Notes: generated by a model from the sequence alone, not told the origin. Positions 29,241 through 38,659 are shown, numbered from the stretch's first letter. The stretch: 64,000 nt of DNA from Rhodopirellula sp. SM50 (GCF_002289565.1 NZ_NTFY01000032.1:102429-166428); one strand, 5' to 3'. A program made the numbers and translations.

Positions 29241-29594
29241 CAGCACGTGGCGTTAGCCAGTGGCGCGTGTTGCCTGGTAAGCAACGAGCGGAATAGAAGT
29301 ATCGAATCTCTTGAAGTGGGATAGGCTTCCAGCCTGTCATTTCAGCATCGACAGGCTGGAAGCCTATCCCACTTGAATCCACCATGCGCCGCTCGCTTAC
29401 GCGTCCCGCTGGTATGCCAGCACGTGGCGTCAGCCAGTGGCGCGTGTTGCCTGGTAAGCAACGAGCGGAATAGACGTATCGAATCTCTTGGAGTGGGATA
29501 GGCTTCCAGCCTGTCATTTCAGCATCGACAGGCTGGAAGCCTATCCCACTTAAATCCACCACGCGCCGCTCGCTTACGCGTCCCGCTGGAATCA
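29241..29594. repeat. Tandem 177-bp duplication with long hairpin in each unit
   Basis: Unit 1 (29241-29417) and unit 2 (29418-29594) are nearly identical, starting CAGCACGTGGCGT. Each contains an almost perfect hairpin. In unit 1 the arms are 29314-29338 and 29350-29374 (left arm ...GGGATAGGCTTCCAGCCTGTC); in unit 2 they are 29492-29515 and 29527-29550, with the same ATTTCAGCATC loop. Flanks include GCCGCTCGCTTACGCGTCCCGCTGG. Diverged pieces occur at 59241-59257 and 61175-61217. This fills the gap between converging genes; no gene is present. Confidence 0.9.
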
Positions 29595-29606
29595 CGTGAC
29601 GCGTGC

Positions 29607-31013
29607 CTACTGTGACAACCGATCCAAAATGTTCTTCGTGATTTGAATCACCGCGGCGTCACCGCCGCGCAATCCGTGCGCCCAATCGGTTGTGCCGGTC
29701 GTCACCACCGTGCCGCCAGCCGCGGACGTGTACGCTCCCAAGACAGCCGCCCCCACCCGGTCGGTCGGAAATCGGTCGTACCAATAACTGTCGCCCGGTG
29801 CCCACCGCGCTTCGCAGGTTCCCAGGATTTGGAACGTCTTGGGCGTCCCGTCGTTGTGCGTGGGAACGGGAACTCCATCGATCCACTTCATTTCGCATCC
29901 GTCGCACTCATAGCCGACGATACTGTCTTTTCCACCGAATGCGTCGCCTTGTTTCAATCCCGTTCCCTGGAACAACCAATGATCGGGGCGGTGGACGGTA
30001 AACGCGCCCGGACCATCCATGAACTGGCCGTGACTGCGATGGTAGCCGCCCCACAAGAAACCGACGCCGGTCAATTCATTCTCAGGTCGTCCCACCAGAT
30101 GATGGCTCCATGCGGTGCTCAGCAAACGTTGGTCGCCCGTGCGATACAACGGGTCCATATTTGGCGTCTGTTTCCACGAAGTCAACGTTCGGCCGTCGTT
30201 TCCGCTGCGTACTTGCCAACAACAGGTGTTTCCACTGAAGAATGCAACGTTGCCGCCGTCATGGATAAAACGCTCCAGATGATCGCGCATCGGTGAAGAC
30301 CAATATTCGTCGTGCCCGACGCTTAAGACCAGCCGGTAATCGGCCAGGATTTCGGGGTGGAACTCCAAATCGCTGTTGACCGCGTAGTCGATCGAATAAC
30401 CGTTCGTTTCCGCCCACCGCACGAACGGCAATTCCCAGTTACCGAATTGTGAACCGATGGGGCGGTCGAACGAAACCTGATGGCCCTGCAAGCCGTCGCG
30501 ATCGTGGTAGCTGTACAGGCTGTGTCCGCCCCAGTTTGTGTATGCGTTGTAGGTATTCGTTGATAGTTGCAGCAAGACTTTGGATTTCGGCTGCGAATCG
30601 CCGGCGCGGACGACGAAGAACAGTGCCGCTTGCGGGCCAGCATCTCCTCCGGCCTTCAGTTTGACCTCGTAGTAGCCACTCTTCCAGTCAGCGGGGATCG
30701 GCAACGTCCAGGCAACCGGCCAGCCACAACCATCCGACGACGCCCGATCGGGAATGGGATGGGCCGCACAGGACACACCGACTTGCTGATCGACGCGTTC
30801 GGTCTGCGCACCGACCCGAGAGATCGTCAAATCGACCGTTGGCTGATTGGACGAGAGGTGAAACGCAACCGTATCGCCGGCAACGTAGCTGAGTTGATCG
30901 GTGTAACCGAACACGTACGGACCGGTGGGCGGTCGCTGTTCCGCATTGCTTTGATTGACCGCACCGATCATCATCGCCGCCCAAATCATCAGTCGCAAAG
31001 TCATCTTGACCAT
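29607..31013 (-). CDS. Exported N,N-dimethylformamidase beta-subunit-like protein
   Basis: The 468-residue product starts at the ATG with GGGAG (31020-31024) six bases upstream; a longer in-frame start at 31070 has no such site. The signal peptide is LRLMIWAAMMIGAVNQSNA. An N-terminal beta-sandwich (YVAGDTVAFHLSSNQPTVDL) precedes the conserved core: NTYNAYTNWGGHSLY (about 165), VLSVGHDEYWSSPMRDHLER (about 235), and FFSGNTCCWQVR. The C-terminal TTGTTDWAHGL resembles the end of the large DMFase subunit domain. DMFase hydrolyses dimethylformamide, but most homologues have unknown substrates and may act on glycan or amide bonds in a glutamine-amidotransferase-like fold. The leader indicates export. 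Confidence 0.85.
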   Translation of the reverse strand: MVKMTLRLMIWAAMMIGAVNQSNAEQRPPTGPYVFGYTDQLSYVAGDTVAFHLSSNQPTVDLTISRVGAQTERVDQQVGVSCAAHPIPDRASSDGCGWPVAWTLPIPADWKSGYYEVKLKAGGDAGPQAALFFVVRAGDSQPKSKVLLQLSTNTYNAYTNWGGHSLYSYHDRDGLQGHQVSFDRPIGSQFGNWELPFVRWAETNGYSIDYAVNSDLEFHPEILADYRLVLSVGHDEYWSSPMRDHLERFIHDGGNVAFFSGNTCCWQVRSGNDGRTLTSWKQTPNMDPLYRTGDQRLLSTAWSHHLVGRPENELTGVGFLWGGYHRSHGQFMDGPGAFTVHRPDHWLFQGTGLKQGDAFGGKDSIVGYECDGCEMKWIDGVPVPTHNDGTPKTFQILGTCEARWAPGDSYWYDRFPTDRVGAAVLGAYTSAAGGTVVTTGTTDWAHGLRGGDAAVIQITKNILDRLSQ

Positions 31014-31126
31014 CTGTTTCTCCCGTTGTGAATCGAAGTTTGTCGCGACCAGTGTACCGCCTTCTGGCAACAGTGAGCAACGATCGGCACCGATGACTCA
31101 ACCGATGGTCGCTCGTGGGAAAAATG

Positions 31127-31287
31127 GGAAACCCACCGATGGCCCATCTTCAGTCTGCCATCATTCTGCCCCGTCTCATTCTGCCTTCCCTGCCGCGGCC
31201 TTCCATCGTTTTGCCCCCATCGTTTTGCCCCCATCGTTTTGCCCCCATCGTTTTGCCCCCATCGTTTTGCCCCCATCGTTTTGCCCT
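31127..31287. repeat. T-rich motif cluster and 14-bp tandem repeat
   Basis: AAACCCACCGATGGCCCATC is followed by CATCATTCTGCCC/CATTCTGCC motifs. Then come six tandem copies of CATCGTTTTGCCCC (31204-31287, the last copy diverged). The repeats are head to tail with no spacers, so this is a simple VNTR and not a CRISPR. A related block starts at 32230 with the same AAACCCACCGATGGC. Confidence 0.9.
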
Positions 31288-31379
31288 CCCTTGCACTCCA
31301 GCACGTCCGTCTGCATCACACACCGACAACCGGCTATGATAGCCCCATCGAAACCAATCCCATTTGTCGAGCCTGCACG

Positions 31380-31633
31380 ATGCGTCCCAAGTCCATTTGC
31401 ATTCGATTCCTGATCACCGTCTGGACGGCCACGTTCTGTGCCGTGGTCGCCAGTGCGGAAACGCCGGTTGATTCCAACGCGAGTTCTGAGCGAGGCATGT
31501 ACGATCGTCCGCATGGTATGCCACACCAAAGCCGCAGCGAAACGGTTGCCAAGGTATCCTGATTGACTGGGAACACAACGTCCTGCACGGTGCCACCGAA
31601 GCCCGCAAGGACGGCGTCGCGCTGGGATACTAG
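31380..31633 (+). pseudogene. Gamma-glutamyltransferase remnant (N-terminal leader plus C-terminal tail)
   Basis: An ATG at 31380 opens a signal peptide (RFLITVWTATFCAVVASAE) that runs into a stop at 31560-31562. In another frame, directly downstream, CQGILIDWEHNVLHGATEAR continues as KDGVALGY to a stop at 31631-31633. This is the pattern of the extreme C-terminus of gamma-glutamyltransferases (...ID-x-x-x-x-x-LHGA-x-D/E-x-R-...-G-x-A-x-GY). The roughly 500 central residues are missing. I read it as an internal deletion with a frameshift, leaving a leader and a tail. It could alternatively be a short expressed leader peptide of 60 residues. Confidence 0.6.
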
Positions 31634-31706
31634 GCACTCTTTCATGTTTCCGCGGTCCTCCGCTTGCTCGAATCGATCCCAATTCATTCTCATCACTAAC
31701 GAAACG

Positions 31707-32129
31707 ATGCGCCGTTTTGCATTCATTGTTGCCATGTTCTCAGCGAGTCTTGTTGGATGTTCAGATCCAGCACGCCCACACTTGGAGTTGCTTCTTGTGG
31801 AATATGGGCGCGTTGTCGGAAAACCGTTTCCCGATTTGGATCTCTACGAAGGTGACGAGCGAAAAATTCGGTTCTTGCACGCCAATAGCGTTGCCACGCA
31901 CGAAATGCTCAAGGACTACCTGAGCGTTGAACGCCCGATCACCGCCGAACTCAAACAGTTCCTCATCGATTGGCAGAAAGTTTCCAAACGATCAATCGAT
32001 TTGCACGCGAAGATGATTGAAGCTGAACGTTACACCTACAACGAAGACGAGCAAGTACTTGCTGAGCGATTGGTGAAGGGGGAAGCTCTAGCCGGGTTCG
32101 AGCTGATGGACCATTTCGAAGGCTACTGA
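31707..32129 (+). CDS. Small putative lipoprotein
   Basis: The 140-residue product starts at the ATG of MRRFAFIVAMFSASLVGC-S, a clear lipoprotein signal with Cys at residue 17. The mature domain is helical and charged (LELLLVEYGRVVGKPFPDLD, LSVERPITAELKQFLIDWQK, LAERLVKGEALAGFELMDH). I recognise no family. The reading frame extends further upstream, but that part covers the GGT remnant and is not coding. Confidence 0.65.
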   Translation: MRRFAFIVAMFSASLVGCSDPARPHLELLLVEYGRVVGKPFPDLDLYEGDERKIRFLHANSVATHEMLKDYLSVERPITAELKQFLIDWQKVSKRSIDLHAKMIEAERYTYNEDEQVLAERLVKGEALAGFELMDHFEGY

Positions 32130-32299
32130 CCCAATCACGTCACTTGCAGCGTCTCGTCCGTCCGTTGCCAAGAGCCACCAGTGAACGGTCTCGCCAGACG
32201 TATGGCGTACCGATTGCCCTCGAAAAGGTAAACCCACCGATGGCAAAGCGTCCCCACGGATATCACCCCATCATCTTGCCCCATCATCTCTCCACGATC

Positions 32300-33343
32300 A
32301 TGTCCAGATTTTTCGCTCTCACCTTCGCCCTTTTGATTTCCTCTGCTCCGCTGGCCATTGCCGCAGATCCGCAGTCCACCTCGATCACGCGCGTGTTATT
32401 CGGTTCCTGCATCAAACAAGATCAACCGGCACCGATTTTTGCCTCGATGGCGACTGAGCGAGCCGACTTGATTCTGTTCACCGGCGACAACATTTATGCC
32501 GACACCGACGACATGACGGTGATGCGGAACAAGTACCAGACGCTGTCAGGAAAGCCCGGGTTTTCATCGTTGATCAACTCCTGCACCGTCATGGCAACTT
32601 GGGACGATCACGATTTCGGTGTCAATGATGGAGGCGCCGACTATCCCAAACGCTCGGAATCACAACAGGAATTCCTCGACTTTTGGAATGTCCCGGCCGA
32701 CTCACCGCTCCGCCAACGGCCAGGCATCTATGACGCGAGAATCTTCGGCCCGGCAGGAAAACGGTTGCAGGTCATCTTGCTGGACACGCGATTCTTTCGC
32801 TCTCCGCTGAAGAAGGGCGAGCGACGTGTCGGCGGTCCTTATTACCCTGACGACGATGCGGAAAAGACGATGCTCGGTGACGCCCAGTGGCGGTGGCTTG
32901 GTCAGCAATTGCGTCGGCCCGCCGAGGTACGTCTAATCGTTTCCAGCATTCAATTCGCCGCCCAGGACGCGGGCCAAGAATGCTGGGCGAATCTGCCGCT
33001 GGAGCAAGAACGCATGTTGAGCTTGATCGGCGACACCAATGCAAGCGGAGTCGTCTTCCTCAGCGGCGACCGTCATTGGTCCGAGGTGTCGGCATCGGTC
33101 GAGAAGACGCCGTATCCGATCTACGACATCACGTGCAGCAGTCTGAACCAGTTGCACCCGCGGGGCACTCCCACCGACAACCGCTATCGCGTCAGCAAGT
33201 CGACGTACCACCGGGAGAACTACGGGGTGCTACAGATCGACTGGCAGGGCGACGATCCGACGGTGACGTTCCAGATTCGCGACCTGGAACGAAATCCGGT
33301 CATCGAGCAAACACTCACGCTTTCCGACCTGCGTGGTCGGTGA
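32300..33343 (+). CDS. PhoD-like metallophosphatase (exported)
   Basis: The 347-residue product has a start chosen at MSRFFALTFALLISSAPLAIA-AD, a good Sec signal; the frame upstream is repeat sequence. Metal-ligand motifs of the PhoD/metallophosphoesterase fold are present in order: LFGSCIKQ (about 35), LFTGDNIYADTDD (about 60), TWDDHDFGVND (about 105), VSSIQF, and FLSGDRHWSE (about 253). The enzyme class is alkaline phosphatase D/phospholipase D-like phosphodiesterase acting in the periplasm. Relatives are used in phosphorus scavenging. No PHO-box-like site was recognised. Confidence 0.9.
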   Translation: MSRFFALTFALLISSAPLAIAADPQSTSITRVLFGSCIKQDQPAPIFASMATERADLILFTGDNIYADTDDMTVMRNKYQTLSGKPGFSSLINSCTVMATWDDHDFGVNDGGADYPKRSESQQEFLDFWNVPADSPLRQRPGIYDARIFGPAGKRLQVILLDTRFFRSPLKKGERRVGGPYYPDDDAEKTMLGDAQWRWLGQQLRRPAEVRLIVSSIQFAAQDAGQECWANLPLEQERMLSLIGDTNASGVVFLSGDRHWSEVSASVEKTPYPIYDITCSSLNQLHPRGTPTDNRYRVSKSTYHRENYGVLQIDWQGDDPTVTFQIRDLERNPVIEQTLTLSDLRGR

Positions 33344-33402
33344 GACCGGGCACGTCGGTTCGCGGCCTGCCGCGATCAACACGCTACCAGCTAGCGGAAC
33401 GG

Positions 33403-33530
33403 CCCGAGCGGGCTGTCGATTGAGTGAGCCGCGACGCGTAAGCGGCCGGGCGTCCATGCGTTGCCCGAGGCCTTACGGTCGGCGGCTCACCATTGCCTCG
33501 ACAAATCCCAATAAATCGACGGCCCGCGAG
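33403..33530 (-). repeat. 128-bp palindromic repeat element, copy B (inverted)
   Basis: This is the reverse complement of the element at 18342-18469. Shared blocks are CTCGCGGGCCGTCGATTTA, GTGAGCCGC..CCGTAAGGC, GCCCGGCCGCTTACGCGTC and CGGCTCAC. It lies between the PhoD-like gene and the PSD1 gene; the rest of that roughly 450-bp gap shows no gene. Confidence 0.85.
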
Positions 33531-33791
33531 ACGGCCTAGGGCAGCTTAAAAATGGCGAGACAGAACGTAGGGCTCGCGGCCTGCCGCGAACAACAACCAC
33601 CCCGTTTGGCGTCAAACGGCTGTTTCCACCGACGAACCGTGGGCGACTTCCGCGACGAACAAGACTCGCCCTGACCGGTTTTGTCGCGTAGAATAGCATC
33701 TGCCCGCCTTCCCCCCAATCGAAACCCCCGTGGAAGCCTCCCGGTTGTCCAGCGTGTTTCCCCGCCTTCCCCTTGGGTCCCCCGAGAAAAG

Positions 33792-36731
33792 ATGCCTGCC
33801 GTGTATCCTCGTCGCCGGTTTCTTGCCGCCAGCCCAGTGGCCGTCATGCTGTTGCTGGTCACCGCAACCGCCGGCGTCTCCGCTCCCAATCCCCAAGACA
33901 AGCAAACGCGTACTGCCGAGCAAGAGAAGTTCTTTGAGAACGAGGTGCGTCCGCTATTGGTGCAGCACTGTGTCGAGTGCCACGGGCCAGATGACCAGTC
34001 GGGTGAATTAAGACTCGATCGCCACGATCATTTCAAGCGAGGCGGGGGCAGCGGACCGGTCGTGGTTCCGGGCGATGCCAACGCGAGTCGACTGATTCGT
34101 GCGATCGGTTACCAAGACAACGACTTGCAAATGCCGCCGGACAGCAAGTTGCCCGAGGAAGCGATTCGTGTTCTTTCCCAATGGGTTCGCAAGGGAGCGT
34201 ATTGGCCGGAGGAAGCGACGGAGACACAACCGACCGTCAATCTGTCCCCCCAGGAGCACATCGAGGCGCAACGTCAATCGCATTGGTCTTACCAACCGAT
34301 TTCACCCACCGAGCCGCCAACGATTGCGGAACTGGCGACGCGTGTGGGGCAGGATCAGCTGGACGCGTTTGGTGGCGAGGGCATGACGACGATCGATCGT
34401 TTCGTGCTGACTCGGTTGGCCGACGGCGGGCTGGCGCCGAACCCGCGAGCCGATCGCCGCACGCTGATTCATCGGGCTTACCACACGCTGTTGGGTCTGC
34501 CGCCAACCTATGAACAAGTCGAGGCGTTCGTGGCGGATGATCAGCCCGACGCCTTTGCCCGTCTCGTCGATCGGCTGTTGGACAATCCACACTACGGAGA
34601 ACGCTGGGCGCGGCACTGGTTGGACATCGCCCGCTACGGAGACACCAAAGGCTACCTGGCCGGAAACATGGAAACGCGTTACCCGTATGCGTTCACCTAT
34701 CGCGACTATGTGATCGACGCCTTCAACAGCGACAAGCCATTCGATCAATTCGTGATCGAGCAGCTTGCCGCCGACCAATTGGACTTGGCCGATGATGCAC
34801 GCAGCGCGCTGGCCGCCATGGGGTTCTTGACCGTCGGTCGGCGGTTCATGAACCGTCAACACGACATCATTGACGACCAAATCGACGTGGTCACCCGTGG
34901 GTTTCTCGGCATGAGTGTCGCCTGTGCCCGATGCCACGACCACAAGTACGATGCGATCCCGACGGCCGACTACTACTCACTCTATGGCGTGTTTGCCAGT
35001 TCCGAAGAACCGTCCGAGTTGCCGCTTCTTGGCGAACCACAATCATCGCCCGAATATGAGGCGTTCTTGAAGGCGAAAGCGGAAAAACAGCAAGAGGTCG
35101 ACAAGTGGGTCGAAGAACGCCGTCAAGGAATTGAATACGAACTGCGTTCACGAGTTGCCGACTATCTGGTTTACATCGCCAAGTCGCTGCCCCAATACAG
35201 CAAAGAAAAGGTGCAGCCCCAAGGCAAACGGGGTGCGTTGCGTTTACCGGCCACGCGGCGATGGCAACAGTATCTGGTCAACGCCAACGCATCGCCGCAT
35301 CCCGTCTGGGAACTGCTTCGTCAACTGGCCGCATTGCCGCCGGATGAGTTCGCCGCAACGTCGGCCACGATCTTCGATCAAGCCGCGACGGCGACGGAAG
35401 TGACAGAAGGAACGGAATCGGCCTATCCGATCCCTCAACGCTTGCTTGATTCGTTGCGAGAGGCACAGCCAACATCCTTGCACGAGGCGGCGCAAGTGTT
35501 CGGTGATGTTCTGGAAGCGGTCTATGCCCAATGGATCGAAGCACGCAAAGCCGACGAGAGCCTGGAACGGTTGCCCGACGCCGATGACGAAACGTTGCGT
35601 CAGGTGTTGTGGTCCGCCAATGCACCGACCACGCTGGACACCGGCCAAGCGATCGCGCATTTGGACCAGGCCGAACGTGGCAAATACAACCAGCTGCTTA
35701 ACGGCGTCAATGGGGTCAGCGTCACACATCCGGGTGCCCCGGGGCGTGGGATGGTGATGGTGGACAAGCCCAAGCCGGTCGAACCGGTGATCTTTCGACG
35801 CGGCGTGCCCGGCAATCGCGGCGACCGCGTCCCACGACGATTTCTACAGGTCTTGTCGCACGTCGATGGCGGCGAGCCCTTCCAGCAGGGCAGCGGTCGG
35901 CTGGAATTGGCCCGCGCGATTGCCGACCCGCAAAATCCGTTAACGGCGCGGGTGATTGTCAATCGCGTCTGGCAACACCAATTCGGCGAAGGCCTTGTTC
36001 GCACCCCGAGTGACTTTGGGATTCGCGGTGAACTGCCGACGCACCCGGAACTGCTCGACCACCTCGCGGCGGAGCTGATCGCCGACGATTGGTCCATCAA
36101 ACGTCTGCAACGCCGCATCATGCTCTCGGCAACGTGGCAACAATCCAGCGACACACGCCCCGCCGCGATCGAAACCGATCCTGAAAACCGACTGCTGTGG
36201 CACATGCCACGACGGCGGATGGAGTTCGAACCGCTGCGTGATCGTTTGTTGTCGGTCGCCGGACGGCTGGACGAATCGGTGGGCGGGCGTTCCGTGATGA
36301 TCCACCGGGACGCCACGCGACGCGCCCTGTACGCCTACATCGATCGAGAAGACCTGCCCGGTCTGCTGGCCAGCTTTGATCTTCCCAGCCCCGATGCCAG
36401 TCAAGCCAAACGCGCCAAGACAACCGTTCCCCAGCAAGCGCTCTACCTGATGAATTCCGGATTCGCCATCGAGCAGGCCAAAGCGTTGGCGGCACGCAGC
36501 GAAGCGGCACCGGAATCCCCGCCCGCCGGCGATAGCGATGACGCCTCAAACCACAGTGCTGCCGAGCGGATCAAGCGACTGTATCGCCTGGCCTTGGCAC
36601 GCGCCCCGGACCCGGCCGAATTAACAGTGGCGATTGAGTTTGTCACGCCTGAATCGGCCGCCACGTTGGATCCCTGGGTTCAACTGGCGCAAGTCTTGCT
36701 CCTGAGCAATGAATTTGCGTTCGTCGATTAA
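33792..36731 (+). CDS. PSD1/planctomycete cytochrome C protein (DUF1549/DUF1553)
   Basis: The 979-residue product starts at the ATG after GAGAAAAG; it reads MPAVYPRRRFLAASPVAVML, a signal with a paired-Arg region. The PSD1 haem motif CVECH is at 60-64, followed by GGGSGPVVVPGDANASRLIR and MPP, typical of planctomycete cytochromes. DUF1549 covers about 205-420 (TTIDRFVLTRLADGGLAPNP, YGERWARHWLDIARYGDT, CARCHDHKYDAIP). A less conserved spacer follows. DUF1553 is at about 675-960 (LARAIADPQNPLTARVIVNR, VWQHQFGEGLVRTPSDFG, RRRMEFEPLRD, VPQQALYLMNSGF). It is periplasmic. These proteins pair with DUF1501 proteins, as here, and are often linked to sulfatase and polysaccharide loci, but their chemistry is not established. 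Confidence 0.95.
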   Translation: MPAVYPRRRFLAASPVAVMLLLVTATAGVSAPNPQDKQTRTAEQEKFFENEVRPLLVQHCVECHGPDDQSGELRLDRHDHFKRGGGSGPVVVPGDANASRLIRAIGYQDNDLQMPPDSKLPEEAIRVLSQWVRKGAYWPEEATETQPTVNLSPQEHIEAQRQSHWSYQPISPTEPPTIAELATRVGQDQLDAFGGEGMTTIDRFVLTRLADGGLAPNPRADRRTLIHRAYHTLLGLPPTYEQVEAFVADDQPDAFARLVDRLLDNPHYGERWARHWLDIARYGDTKGYLAGNMETRYPYAFTYRDYVIDAFNSDKPFDQFVIEQLAADQLDLADDARSALAAMGFLTVGRRFMNRQHDIIDDQIDVVTRGFLGMSVACARCHDHKYDAIPTADYYSLYGVFASSEEPSELPLLGEPQSSPEYEAFLKAKAEKQQEVDKWVEERRQGIEYELRSRVADYLVYIAKSLPQYSKEKVQPQGKRGALRLPATRRWQQYLVNANASPHPVWELLRQLAALPPDEFAATSATIFDQAATATEVTEGTESAYPIPQRLLDSLREAQPTSLHEAAQVFGDVLEAVYAQWIEARKADESLERLPDADDETLRQVLWSANAPTTLDTGQAIAHLDQAERGKYNQLLNGVNGVSVTHPGAPGRGMVMVDKPKPVEPVIFRRGVPGNRGDRVPRRFLQVLSHVDGGEPFQQGSGRLELARAIADPQNPLTARVIVNRVWQHQFGEGLVRTPSDFGIRGELPTHPELLDHLAAELIADDWSIKRLQRRIMLSATWQQSSDTRPAAIETDPENRLLWHMPRRRMEFEPLRDRLLSVAGRLDESVGGRSVMIHRDATRRALYAYIDREDLPGLLASFDLPSPDASQAKRAKTTVPQQALYLMNSGFAIEQAKALAARSEAAPESPPAGDSDDASNHSAAERIKRLYRLALARAPDPAELTVAIEFVTPESAATLDPWVQLAQVLLLSNEFAFVD

Positions 36732-36770
36732 GCTACGCGCCTGGAAGCGAATTCCATTTTGGATCACACG

Positions 36771-38219
36771 ATGTCTGATTTCATTTCCCGACTGAACCAA
36801 CTGCCCCCAACCCGTCGCGATTTTCTGCGTCGTAGCGGGATCGGTCTCGGATCGCTTGCCTTGGCGGGCGTGATGGCCGACGACACGTCCAGCCTGTTGC
36901 ACGCGGCGACCGCGACAAACCCGATGGCCCCCAAAACGCCGCACTTTGCACCGAAAGCAAAAGCGGTGATTCACTTGTTCCTCAACGGTGGTCCGTCGCA
37001 GGTCGACACGTTTGATCCCAAACCGGCGCTCGAGGAGTATCACGGCAAATCGATTCCGTTGAATCTGCGCACCGAGCGCGAAACCGGGGCCGCCTATCGA
37101 TCGCCGTTCAAGTTCAAAAAGTATGGCCAAAGCGGCATCGAAGTCAGCGAGTTGTTTTCGCACGTCGGCGAGATGATTGACGAGGTCTGCGTGGTGCGAT
37201 CTATGCACGCCGACGTGCCCAATCATGAACCCTCGTTGATGCTGATGAACTGCGGCAACGGCCAACTGGTGCGGCCCTCGGTCGGATCGTGGGTCACGTA
37301 CGGGTTGGGCAGCGAAAACCAGAATCTTCCCGGTTTCATCTCGATGTGCCCCAGCGGTTATCCGATCAAGGGTGCCGAAAACTGGCAAGCCGGATTTCTT
37401 CCCGGTGCGTACCAGGCGACGTACATCGACAGCAAACACCAGGAAATCGAAAAACTGATCGCGAACATCCGCAACGCGGCCGGCCTGCCCCGCGACGAAC
37501 AACGTCGGCAACTGGACCTGCTGCAAATGCTGAACGAGCGACACCAACAGGCTCGCCAGCAGGATGCCGAGTTGGAATCACGCGTGCAAAGTTTCGAGCT
37601 CGCCTATCGGATGCAGATCGAAGCGACCGACGCCTTTGACATCAGCAGCGAACCCCAATCCATTCGCGACATGTATGGTGATTCGATCCAGGCGAGGCAG
37701 ATCTTGATCGCTCGAAGATTGGTCGAACGGGGCGTGCGTTACATCCAGCTCTGGCACGGGGCGGGACAGCCCTGGGATAGTCACGACAAGATCGAAGACA
37801 ACCATCGTCGACTCGCCGGCGAGTGTTCCCAAGCGATCGGCGCCTTGTTGCGAGATCTAAAACAGCGCTCGCTGTTGGACGATACCCTGGTGGTCTGGGG
37901 CGGCGAATTCGGACGCACGCCGACCGTCGAACTGCCCAAACCGGGCGCCAATGCCGGAACCAACAGTGGCCGCGATCACAATCATTACGGGTTCACGATG
38001 TGGTTGGCCGGTGGCGGAGTGAAAGGGGGACACGTGCACGGCGCGACCGATGAGTTCGGCTTCCAGGCGGTCGAGGATCGTGTGCATGTCCATGACCTGC
38101 ACGCCACCCTATTGCACCTGCTGGGATTCGATCATGAACGGCTGACGTACCGTTACGCCGGCCGCGATTTCCGACTGACCGACGTTCACGGGAAGGTCGT
38201 CCACGAAATCATTGCGTAG
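36771..38219 (+). CDS. DUF1501 protein, Tat-type leader
   Basis: The 482-residue product starts at the ATG; an upstream TTG would add only four residues. The leader PTRRDFLRRSGIGLGSLALAG is Tat-like. Family marks are VIHLFLNGGPSQVDTFDPKP, VVRSMHADVPNHEPS, the RPSVGSWVTYGLG segment, IQLWHGAGQPWDSHD, and a C-terminal TLVVWGGEFGRTPTVE ... GRDHNHYGFTMWLAGGG, reminiscent of sulfatase/phosphatase folds (the DUF1501 superfamily). It follows the PSD1 gene by 39 bp and is almost certainly its partner. Confidence 0.95.
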   Translation: MSDFISRLNQLPPTRRDFLRRSGIGLGSLALAGVMADDTSSLLHAATATNPMAPKTPHFAPKAKAVIHLFLNGGPSQVDTFDPKPALEEYHGKSIPLNLRTERETGAAYRSPFKFKKYGQSGIEVSELFSHVGEMIDEVCVVRSMHADVPNHEPSLMLMNCGNGQLVRPSVGSWVTYGLGSENQNLPGFISMCPSGYPIKGAENWQAGFLPGAYQATYIDSKHQEIEKLIANIRNAAGLPRDEQRRQLDLLQMLNERHQQARQQDAELESRVQSFELAYRMQIEATDAFDISSEPQSIRDMYGDSIQARQILIARRLVERGVRYIQLWHGAGQPWDSHDKIEDNHRRLAGECSQAIGALLRDLKQRSLLDDTLVVWGGEFGRTPTVELPKPGANAGTNSGRDHNHYGFTMWLAGGGVKGGHVHGATDEFGFQAVEDRVHVHDLHATLLHLLGFDHERLTYRYAGRDFRLTDVHGKVVHEIIA

Positions 38220-38659
38220 CCCGCTAGATCAATGCATCGTGGAAGCATCAGGTACGGAGACGCGACGCCCCTACCCATCAAGCGAAGCCACCTTTCCAGA
38301 GTCGCCCTCCCTCAAGAGGTCGTGCCATTTTTAAGTCGTCGGCAATCGTGGGTTTTGCCACTCTCCCGCTGGGAGAGTCGAGCGAGGCGAGGAGAGGGTT
38401 TAGGTTGCGGCTTGGGGTCGCCCATCAAGAGTGAAGTGAACGCCGCGATGCACCGATCGACCTCCCCTCGCTTCGCTCGACCCTCCTGCCAGGAGGGTGG
38501 CTTTAAGACTGCACGACCTTTAAAAGATTGATGAGGACGTGGGATCTTTCTACCGCTGCAACGCAGCGGTATCGGTTTCCCTTACAATGCCGGCGACGGG
38601 ACGCCATCGACGACGTTCATCGACACTCAAAATCTTTTGCACCTGTTCCGGACATCAGC
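38220..38659. repeat. Spacer with large paired-hairpin repeat
   Basis: No gene is seen. Between 38358 and 38503 are two arms, CCACTCTCCCGCTGGGAGAG-TCGAGCGAGGCGAGGAG near 38358 and CTCCCCTCGCTTCGCTCGA-CCCTCCTGCCAGGAGGG near 38462. They are complementary to each other, and each also forms its own small hairpin (CTCTCCCGCTGGGAGAG and CCCTCCTGCCAGGAGGG). Confidence 0.75.

Noticed and set aside
31204..31287. Possible CRISPR array
   Set aside because: Units are 14 bp, head to tail, with no spacers and no cas genes nearby; it is a simple tandem repeat.
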